NCBI GenBank assembly: GCA_902388545.1
Contig: CABMPS010000063.1
Span: 1 to 9,797, forward strand
Reading direction: 5' to 3'
DNA: 9,797 bases
Source of the DNA: an uncultured Collinsella sp.
GTDB lineage: Bacteria; Actinomycetota; Coriobacteriia; Coriobacteriales; Coriobacteriaceae
Of the stretch, positions 1-4,980 are shown piece after piece. Under the pieces are notes generated by a model that ran no database searches, had not been told where the DNA came from, and worked only from the letters and a program-made list of their open reading frames with translations. Both the position numbers and the translations under genes were made by a program. Positions within the stretch are counted from its first letter, which is position 1; every line of letters starts with the position of its first letter.

Positions 1-445
1 TGTGGTACTCGATCTTATGCGGCCAGCGGGCGAGGATCTTCTCGCACACGCCGGTCTGCTCGATCACCTGGTGCGGAGTAAGGCCGCAGGCGGGGTCGTA
101 AGGCATGTCGCCAGTCAGATACTCCCAATCGTTGGCTTTGAGGTCGTACATGACCAGGCCGCCCATCTCACCAATGTAGGAGTTGAGGCCGAGCACGCGC
201 GCGTCCTCGTGGATCATGGTACGGTTGCGGCCCGAGGTGGGAACCACCTGAATGCCAGCGCGAGCGAGCGCCACGACGGCCTCGACGAGTTTGGTCGAGG
301 GGTTGCCGTCGTTGTCGCGCAGCACGCACGAGCCGGGCGCGAGCATCGTGGCATCCAGGTCGGTAAAGACGTACTTGACCTTGGCCAAGCGCTCGCGCAT
401 CTCGCCCGAAAGCTCGGCAACGGTCGGCAAGGTGTTGTGGGACAT
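1..445 (-). CDS. HAD-superfamily hydrolase (Cof/HAD-IIB-like), 3' part cut off by the window edge
   Basis: The first 148 codons are visible; the gene continues past the left edge with no stop. Translation begins MSHNTLPTVAELSGEM. HAD motif I is seen as TDLDATML (DxDxT, both aspartates intact) about 30 residues in, and motif II as VVPTSGRNR. A segment YIGEMGGLVMYD occupies the place where Cof-type phosphatases carry their conserved Asn/Gly-rich strand. By family, it is a Mg2+-dependent cytosolic phosphohydrolase acting on a small phosphorylated metabolite such as a sugar phosphate. The substrate cannot be told from this part. The start ATG at 443-445 has a good Shine-Dalgarno sequence, GGAG at 451-454, five bases upstream. 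It lies 107 nt downstream of murE on the same strand and may share its transcript, although a hairpin lies between them. Motifs III and IV would lie outside the window. Confidence 0.8.
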   Translation of the reverse strand, partial: MSHNTLPTVAELSGEMRERLAKVKYVFTDLDATMLAPGSCVLRDNDGNPSTKLVEAVVALARAGIQVVPTSGRNRTMIHEDARVLGLNSYIGEMGGLVMYDLKANDWEYLTGDMPYDPACGLTPHQVIEQTGVCEKILARWPHKIEYH

Positions 446-510
446 GGTTACTCCGTTTACGTAGAAGGGTTTGGACTTGGACGGCATGTTTTGATTGAGG
501 GAACACGCTT

Positions 511-543
511 ATGGCGACAGCGCACTCAGGGCGCCGCCGCCAT
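511..543 (-). other. Stem-loop between murE and the HAD gene
   Basis: ATGGCG at 511-516 pairs with CGCCAT at 538-543, and GCGC at 520-523 pairs with GCGC at 531-534 across a 3x3 internal loop, leaving a 7-nt apical loop. No U-tract follows on the minus strand, so this is not a canonical intrinsic terminator. It may protect the murE 3' end or reduce read-through into the HAD gene. That role is inference only. Confidence 0.35.
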
Positions 544-552
544 CATGGTTCA

Positions 553-2115
553 TTAGTCAAACTGGGTAACATCGATCAGGCGATTGGCCAGCGAAAGGTC
601 GCTCTCGATGGGCACGAACTCGTCGCCCACGTGCATGAGCTCCTCGTCACCCTTTGCCAGCAGCAAGACAATGGTGGGGGCATCGGGGTTGACGTACTCC
701 TCGCGCGCCGCCTTGAACGCCGCATGCACGGCAGCCTCGCGATCGAGGATGATCTTGTTCGGCGTATCGTCGGGAACATGTTTGGCAAGCTCGCGACAGA
801 CCTTCATGGGATCCTCGTGAGCCGGGTCCTCGTTGGTAAAGATCATCAGGTCGGAATATGGTGCGGCCTCGCGCGGAAGCTGCTCGCGGCGCTCCTGCGC
901 CTTGCCGCCGGCAGCGCCAAACACTGCAACGACTGGACTAGTGGGAAACGCGCGCTTGACCGACGAGAAAAGCGACCGGAACGAAAGCTGGTTGTGAGCG
1001 TAGTCAACGACGCAGATCACGCGGCCGTCCTTCGACTCCACGACCTCCATACGGCCCGGTACACGCAGTTTGAAGAGGCCCTTCTTGATAGCCTCGATAC
1101 CGATGCCGATCTCGCGCGCAGCGGCGATAGCGACCAGCGCGTTTTCCACGTTAAAGTCGCCCGCGATGCCCAGCAGGACCTTCTCCCCCGCCTCGGACTC
1201 GTCGGCACACAGGCCATGCAGGTTAAACTCGATGTTAAAGCCGACCATGCGCACATCGCTCGCCCACAGGCTTGCCTCGGGATGCTCGACGCCAACGGTC
1301 ACCAAGCGCTCGGCCGTCGACGCTGCCTCCAACACACGGTCAACCTCTTCGGTGCCCAGATTCACCACGGCGGTCTTTGCCTGGTCAAAGATCCTGAGTT
1401 TGCTCTCAAAATAATCCTCAAACGTGGGGTGTTCGATCGGCGAGATGTGGTCACGCCCGATGTTGAGGAAGCACGCCACGTCAAACGGCAGATTCTCGAC
1501 GCGTTGGTACTTGAGTGCCTGGCTCGAGACCTCCATGACCATGGACTGGCGACCGGACTCACGGCAGTTGGCGATATGGCGCCAGACCTCGGGGGCCTCG
1601 GGCGTAGTATTGGTGCTCTCATAGCACTCGATGCCATCGTCGGTACTCACCGAGCCGATCATGCCGCAAGACTCGCCCGCTGCCTTGATAATCGACTGGA
1701 GCATAAAAGCGGCAGTGGTCTTTCCCTTGGTACCGGTGATGCCCACGATCTTGACGTCGTGGTCGGGACGGTCGTAGACCTCCGGCGGCAACAGGGCCAT
1801 GGCCGTGCGAACGCTATCAACAACCAGCATCGCAGCACCGCTCTCCTGCGCCAGCGGTTCCAGAGACTCGACCAGCGACTCTTCGCACACAAATGCGACG
1901 GCGCCCGCATCGAGCGCCATGCTCAAAAACGCGGGCTTAAAGGCAGCGCCTTTGCAAAAGAACACGTCACCTGCCGAGACCGCGCGCGAATCAAACGAGC
2001 AGCCGGTCACGGCACGCTCGTCAACCTGCTCTGATGCGCGCAGCTCGCCGCACACATCGAGAAGCTTGGCAAGCGTATCGACCGTGGTCACGGTCGCGGA
2101 ATCCGAATGGTGCAT
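553..2115 (-). CDS. murE: MurE: UDP-MurNAc-L-Ala-D-Glu ligase adding the third amino acid (probably L-Lys or L-Orn)
   Basis: 520 aa, a normal length for MurE. It is a cytosolic ATP-dependent ligase that adds the third residue of the peptidoglycan stem peptide. Seen in order: N-terminal UDP-substrate domain (SFDSRAVSAGDVFF, about 40-53), P-loop TGTKGKTT (127-134), NTTPEAP (169-175), MEVSSQAL (195-202), NIGRDH (218-223), the probable carbamylated lysine in ESKLRIF (K239), GDFNVENAL (319-327), VPGRMEVV (352-359), DYAHN (371-375) and a C-terminal ligase domain. Where mDAP-adding enzymes have DNPR, this protein has EDPA within TNEDPAHEDP (427-436), and the usual GKGHE is AKGDE (487-491). Both point away from diaminopimelate. 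Start ATG at 2113-2115 with GAAAGG at 2122-2127. A promoter sits just upstream. The gene stands apart from any mra/mur division cluster within this window. Confidence 0.93.
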   Translation of the reverse strand: MHHSDSATVTTVDTLAKLLDVCGELRASEQVDERAVTGCSFDSRAVSAGDVFFCKGAAFKPAFLSMALDAGAVAFVCEESLVESLEPLAQESGAAMLVVDSVRTAMALLPPEVYDRPDHDVKIVGITGTKGKTTAAFMLQSIIKAAGESCGMIGSVSTDDGIECYESTNTTPEAPEVWRHIANCRESGRQSMVMEVSSQALKYQRVENLPFDVACFLNIGRDHISPIEHPTFEDYFESKLRIFDQAKTAVVNLGTEEVDRVLEAASTAERLVTVGVEHPEASLWASDVRMVGFNIEFNLHGLCADESEAGEKVLLGIAGDFNVENALVAIAAAREIGIGIEAIKKGLFKLRVPGRMEVVESKDGRVICVVDYAHNQLSFRSLFSSVKRAFPTSPVVAVFGAAGGKAQERREQLPREAAPYSDLMIFTNEDPAHEDPMKVCRELAKHVPDDTPNKIILDREAAVHAAFKAAREEYVNPDAPTIVLLLAKGDEELMHVGDEFVPIESDLSLANRLIDVTQFD

Positions 2116-2150
2116 CTTTCGCCTTTCTCAGCCATTTGGCAGGGACGGTT

Positions 2151-2179
2151 TTTATAGTAACTGAAACGCACCCACGCAA
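2151..2179 (-). promoter_or_regulatory. Probable sigma-70-type promoter of murE
   Basis: On the minus strand, TTGCGT (2174-2179) and TATAAA (2151-2156) are separated by exactly 17 bp, 35 nt upstream of the murE ATG. The -35 box overlaps the U-tract of the asnB terminator, so one transcription unit ends where the next begins. The predicted leader is only about 25-30 nt, leaving no room for a riboswitch or attenuator. Confidence 0.6.
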
Positions 2180-2202
2180 AAACGGCTCCCGGAGGAGCCG
2201 TT
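2178..2202 (-). terminator. Intrinsic terminator of asnB
   Basis: A perfect 9-bp stem, AACGGCTCC (2181-2189) with GGAGCCGTT (2194-2202), has a 4-nt loop and is followed on the minus strand by TTTTT (2182-2178). It lies about 25 nt after the asnB stop and separates asnB from murE. Confidence 0.88.
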
Positions 2203-2227
2203 ACGAGCAGGCGTTCGTAAGCCGAGG

Positions 2228-4108
2228 CTAGGCAGCCTGAACAGCGGGCTGGTCCTCGTCGATAAAGAAGCGCTTGTACCACACCAGGAACACGAGCGGC
2301 GTATAGATCTTGCGCTGGAAATCGCCCTTGCCCGCAAAGTGTAGATCGAGCAGGTGCATGAGCTCGTCGGTATCGAAGAACTCGCTTGCCCACGGCGCGG
2401 TGAAGTACTCCTTGACATAGTCGTACCACTTTTGCTCGCGCAGCCAGTAGACAATCGGCACCGGGAAGCCCACCTTGGGACGGGTGGCCCACTCATCGGG
2501 CAGCGACTTGTTGGCAGCGTGGCGGAGTACCTGCTTGTTGCCGTTCTCGTTGATGCGGTAGCGATCGGGAATGTGCTCGGCGAACTCCATGACTTTGCGG
2601 TCCAGGAAGGGCACGCGCAGCTCCAGCGAGTGCGCCATGCACATCTTGTCGGCCTTGAGCAGAATGTCGCCCGGGAGCCACATGTTCATGTCCAGGTACT
2701 GCTTCTTGACCAGTTCGGGCTGACCCTTCACGCGTGCGTAGATGGGTGCAGCGAGCTCAAAGGCGCCATCGCCGGTGTTGTACTCGGGCTTGAGCACGCC
2801 GTCGACCTCGCGCTCCGGCCATACCAGAGCCTGTCCCAGGAACGACTTCTCGGGGATCTCGGCACCCTTGACCAGGAAGTTATGTCCCTTGAAGTACGGC
2901 ATATGCAGCGCCAGGTTACCGAGCGCGCGACGGATGGGCAGCGGCACCATCTTTTTGTACTTGCGCACCGGGACCGTGTCCTCGTAGTAGGCGTAGCCGC
3001 CAAAGAGCTCGTCGGCGCCTTCGCCCGAAAGCACGACGGTAACGTCCTTGCGGGCCATCTCGGCCAAGAACCACAGCGGCACGGAAGACAGGTTGGACTG
3101 CGGCTCGTCCATGTGATACTGGATGTCCTCGAGCGCACCGAAGAACTCGTCGGCGGTAATCATCTTGCGAACGTTCTCGACGCCGAGCTTATCGGAAAGT
3201 TCCTTGGCGTAGTTGGTCTCGTTGAAGTTCTTGTAGTCAAAGCCCACCGAGAAGGTCTTGTCGGGCATGAGGCAAGCGGCGATGTAGCTGGAGTCGACGC
3301 CACCGGAGAGGAACGACGCGACCTTGACGTCGGCGATGCGATGGGCCTCGACACTCTCGTGCACGACCTCGTCCAGCTCATCGACATACTCTTCGAACGG
3401 CTTCTCGACGGCAGAGTAATCGCAATCCCAGTAGCGCTCGATGTTCATCTTGCCGGTCGGGATATCGACGGTAAAGTAGTGCGCCGGCGGCAGCTTGTAG
3501 ACACCCTCGAAGAAGGTCTCCTCAGTCGCCGAATACTGCAGCGTCATGTACGGACGCAGAGCCTTTTTGTTGACCGCCTTGTGGAAGTGCGGGTAGTCCA
3601 GGAAGCTCTTGATCTCGGAACCAAAGAGCACGCCCGGAGCGCCGTCGCCCGCATCGGCCATGGGATAGTAGTAGAGCGGCTTGATGCCAAAGATGTCGCG
3701 GGCGCCAAAAAGCTTGTTCTTCTTTTTGTCCCAGATGACGAAGGCGTACATACCGCGCAGACGATCGAGTACGGCCTCGCCCCACTCCTCGTAGCCGTGC
3801 AGGAGGCTCTCGGTGTCGGCGCCGCAGTGGAACTTGTAGCCCTTGGCCTCGAGCTCGGAACGGAGTTCTTGGAAGTTGTAGATCTCGCCGTTGAAGACAA
3901 TGACGACGCTGCCGTCCTCATTGGCCATGGGCTGAGCGCCGGCCTCGGTCAGGTCGAGGATCGACAGGCGGCGGAAGCCCAGGGCAACGCGGCCGTCGAT
4001 AAACTGACCGCCCATGTCGGGACCGCGATGGACGATGCGGTCCATCATCTTGGTGAGCACCTCGGATTGGTTATCCGTCCCACCGACAAAACCGACAAAA
4101 CCGCACAT
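2228..4108 (-). CDS. asnB: Asparagine synthetase (glutamine-hydrolysing), AsnB family
   Basis: 626 aa, full length for bacterial AsnB (B. subtilis AsnB is of similar size). It makes asparagine from aspartate, glutamine and ATP in the cytosol. The N-terminal class II glutaminase domain has the nucleophile Cys2 (MCGFVGF), HRGPD (27-31), RRLSILD (46-52), FNGEIYN (72-78) and GADTES (96-101). The synthetase domain has the PPi-loop SGGVDSS (268-274), SGEGADELFGGY (361-372), LLKADKM (483-489) and LELRVPFLD (495-503). All catalytic motifs are intact. Start ATG at 4106-4108 with GAGGGG at 4116-4121, seven bases upstream. It is its own transcription unit, with an upstream -10 box and a strong terminator downstream. 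Some family members amidate other carboxylates, for example B. subtilis AsnB on wall diaminopimelate, so the substrate is not proved. Next to murE that alternative is worth keeping in mind. Confidence 0.94.
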   Translation of the reverse strand: MCGFVGFVGGTDNQSEVLTKMMDRIVHRGPDMGGQFIDGRVALGFRRLSILDLTEAGAQPMANEDGSVVIVFNGEIYNFQELRSELEAKGYKFHCGADTESLLHGYEEWGEAVLDRLRGMYAFVIWDKKKNKLFGARDIFGIKPLYYYPMADAGDGAPGVLFGSEIKSFLDYPHFHKAVNKKALRPYMTLQYSATEETFFEGVYKLPPAHYFTVDIPTGKMNIERYWDCDYSAVEKPFEEYVDELDEVVHESVEAHRIADVKVASFLSGGVDSSYIAACLMPDKTFSVGFDYKNFNETNYAKELSDKLGVENVRKMITADEFFGALEDIQYHMDEPQSNLSSVPLWFLAEMARKDVTVVLSGEGADELFGGYAYYEDTVPVRKYKKMVPLPIRRALGNLALHMPYFKGHNFLVKGAEIPEKSFLGQALVWPEREVDGVLKPEYNTGDGAFELAAPIYARVKGQPELVKKQYLDMNMWLPGDILLKADKMCMAHSLELRVPFLDRKVMEFAEHIPDRYRINENGNKQVLRHAANKSLPDEWATRPKVGFPVPIVYWLREQKWYDYVKEYFTAPWASEFFDTDELMHLLDLHFAGKGDFQRKIYTPLVFLVWYKRFFIDEDQPAVQAA

Positions 4109-4159
4109 ATACTATCCCCTCTGCTGTTGCTGGGCATCAAATCGAATCAGTAGCTTTTG

Positions 4160-4165
4160 AGTATA
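4160..4165 (-). promoter_or_regulatory. Possible -10 box of the asnB promoter
   Basis: TATACT on the minus strand, 51 nt upstream of the asnB ATG, differs from TATAAT at one base. No good -35 hexamer is seen at 16-19 bp spacing, so recognition may need an activator, or the true promoter may lie elsewhere in the 187-nt gap to the divergent tRNA gene. Confidence 0.35.
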
Positions 4166-4276
4166 CCCGAGGGCGTAAAGAGGGGCGGAATGTTCAGGCA
4201 ATCTCAACTGAATCAGCTCCGCTGTGACACGCGCCGGTTACCTTTAATGGATATGAGGTGAATGGGGCGATTGTTT

Positions 4277-4285
4277 TGCTATACT
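4277..4285 (+). promoter_or_regulatory. Extended -10 promoter of the tRNA-Val gene
   Basis: TGC followed by TATACT (4280-4285) gives a TGn extended -10 element ending 10 nt before the mature tRNA 5' end. No convincing -35 box is present at 17-19 bp, which fits an extended -10 promoter. Transcription would begin at about 4291-4293, giving almost no 5' leader. Confidence 0.55.
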
Positions 4286-4295
4286 CTCTCCGCAC

Positions 4296-4371
4296 GGGCG
4301 ATTGGCGCAACGGTTAGCGCAGGTGCTTTACACGCACAAGGCTGGGGGTTCGAATCCCTCATCGCCCACCA
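4296..4371 (+). tRNA. tRNA-Val (anticodon UAC)
   Basis: A complete cloverleaf can be drawn. The acceptor stem is GGGCGAT with ATCGCCC (4361-4367), all Watson-Crick. The D stem is GCGC (4305-4308) with GCGC (4317-4320), around a loop AACGGTTA. The anticodon arm is GGTGC, loop TTTACAC (4327-4333), GCACA. The variable loop has 5 nt. The T arm is GGGGG, TTCGAAT, CCCTC, followed by discriminator A and an encoded CCA (4369-4371). The anticodon TAC (4329-4331) reads GUA and other valine codons. Two blemishes are a G-A mismatch at the top of the anticodon stem (4322 with 4338) and one G-U pair in the T stem. It has its own promoter and terminator, so it is monocistronic and divergent from asnB. Its last 18 nt recur at 4538-4555. 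Confidence 0.95.
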
Positions 4372-4439
4372 TTGAATTGGAAACGGTCCTCGCAAGGGGA
4401 CCGTTTTTGTTTGGGCCCAGCGCATGGGATTCGAACCCG
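4354..4439 (+). repeat. Direct-repeat unit 1: tRNA-Val 3' end + terminator + 29-bp tail
   Basis: This 86-nt unit matches a second unit at 4538-4623 with a constant 184-bp offset and no gaps. The outer parts are identical: 18 nt at the tRNA 3' end (ATCCCTCATCGCCCACCA) and 29 nt at the right end (4411-4439, beginning TTGGGCCCAGCGCATGGG). The 39 nt between them have diverged but form a terminator hairpin in both copies. Confidence 0.85.
4381..4408 (+). terminator. Intrinsic terminator of tRNA-Val
   Basis: A 9-bp stem, AAACGGTCC (4381-4389) with GGACCGTTT (4398-4406), has an 8-nt loop and a run of five T at 4404-4408. It starts 9 nt after the CCA end of the tRNA. Confidence 0.88.
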
Positions 4440-4537
4440 AAAGGGTGCGGAGCTGAGGAAACGCGAAGCGTTTTCCAGCGCAGCACGCGAGGGCCGTAGG
4501 CCCGAAGCGAAAGCGGGCGGCGTCAGCCGCACGCGAC
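4440..4537. other. G+C-rich hairpin block between the two repeat units
   Basis: No gene is recognised here. Three compact stem-loops can be drawn. The first has AAACGC (4459-4464) with GCGTTT (4468-4473), loop GAA, extended by GG/CC and GCT/AGC pairs to 4452-4479. The second has GGGCC (4491-4495) with GGCCC (4499-4503), loop GTA. The third has GCGGC (4517-4521) with GCCGC (4526-4530), loop GTCA. An 8-bp word GCACGCGA occurs at 4483-4490 and 4529-4536. Open frames crossing it give low-complexity Arg/Ala/Ser-rich peptides without ribosome-binding sites, so it is probably structural or repetitive DNA. Confidence 0.5.
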
Positions 4538-4623
4538 ATCCCTCATCGCCCACCACTGATTTGATAGGCTCCCAGCAATGGGAGCCTTTCTTTTTTGGGC
4601 CCAGCGCATGGGATTCGAACCCG
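4538..4623 (+). repeat. Direct-repeat unit 2: orphan tRNA-Val 3' end + terminator + 29-bp tail
   Basis: Second copy of the 86-nt unit. It begins with the last 18 nt of the tRNA including CCA (4538-4555), without any tRNA body upstream, and so cannot encode a tRNA. It ends with the same 29-bp tail (4595-4623). That tail contains GGGATTCGAACCC, which on the minus strand reads as a T-arm-like GGGTTCGAATCCC. Confidence 0.85.
4566..4596 (+). terminator. Terminator-like hairpin in repeat unit 2
   Basis: An 8-bp perfect stem, AGGCTCCC (4566-4573) with GGGAGCCT (4580-4587), has loop AGCAAT and is followed by TTCTTTTTT (4588-4596). It occupies the same place in its unit as the tRNA terminator does in unit 1, but with a different stem sequence. 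No gene directly upstream appears to need it. Confidence 0.75.
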
Positions 4624-4648
4624 CCAGCACATCTGTCACAAAGGCCGT

Positions 4649-4863
4649 GGCCAAATAATGGCAAAAATGAGTACTGCTACTTTGCTTGCAACATATAAAC
4701 AGATAGTGTTTGCTTAGGTTACGCAACATATGTCCATTATAAGGACTAACAGTCAGATCAAAATCGTGTATTCATCGCCATTTCGACTTGCCATCTGGCC
4801 TTATTAGTCCAAAATTGCTGCTACCAAATCGGTAACAGTACTCATATTTGATGTTTTTTGACC
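4649..4863. mobile_element. A+T-rich inverted-repeat element (MITE-like or insertion-sequence remnant)
   Basis: The segment is visibly A+T-rich against its G+C-rich neighbours. Its ends form an imperfect inverted repeat. The strongest arms are ATGAGTACTGCTAC (4667-4680) and GTAACAGTACTCAT (4832-4845), matching at 13 of 14 positions. Extended outward to 4649 and 4863 they match at 25 of 32. An inner 7-bp inverted pair, GGACTAA (4743-4749) and TTAGTCC (4804-4810), lies nested inside. No transposase frame fits in 215 bp, and no clear target-site duplication is seen. Each arm contains an ATG followed by a short frame (16 codons to the right from 4667, 13 codons to the left from 4845), neither with a ribosome-binding site. 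It could instead be a large structured transcript or a regulatory palindrome. Confidence 0.45.
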
Positions 4864-4864
4864 A

Positions 4865-4895
4865 GCAGGTCTCCCTGCCTTAGCAAATCTAAGGC
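4865..4895. other. Two overlapping hairpins downstream of argD
   Basis: GCAGG (4865-4869) pairs with CCTGC (4874-4878), and GCCTTAG (4877-4883) pairs with CTAAGGC (4889-4895). They share bases 4877-4878, so they compete slightly. Neither is followed by a U-tract on the minus strand. They lie 86 nt or more past the argD stop and may mark the 3' end of the arg transcript. No canonical terminator for the operon was found in the rest of 4624-4980. Confidence 0.3.
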
Positions 4896-4980
4896 AAAAC
4901 GGGCTCCAGACCGCTGAATCATGCCGCATAGGGCACGTCCGCAGTCCGGAACTCGGTCCAAATTGAGTTATTGCGCCGCG

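Noticed and set aside
511..2034. 507-codon open frame on the plus strand opposite murE
   Set aside because: Antisense to a clear MurE; the composition is that of a shadow frame.
2354..4153. 599-codon open frame on the plus strand opposite asnB
   Set aside because: The minus-strand frame encodes an intact AsnB with all motifs; the plus frame is a G+C-bias shadow with no recognisable domain or ribosome-binding site.
4109..4165. T-box or attenuator upstream of asnB
   Set aside because: The leader from the -10 box to the start is only about 45-50 nt, too short for a T-box, and holds no terminator hairpin.
4354..4623. CRISPR array
   Set aside because: Only two repeat copies, each made of a tRNA end, terminator and tail, not short repeats with regular spacers.
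4302..4729. Short open frames through the tRNA and repeats giving SNPSSPT- and AWDSNP-like peptides
   Set aside because: They translate tRNA T-arm and hairpin DNA; no ribosome-binding sites, so they are annotation artefacts rather than proteins.
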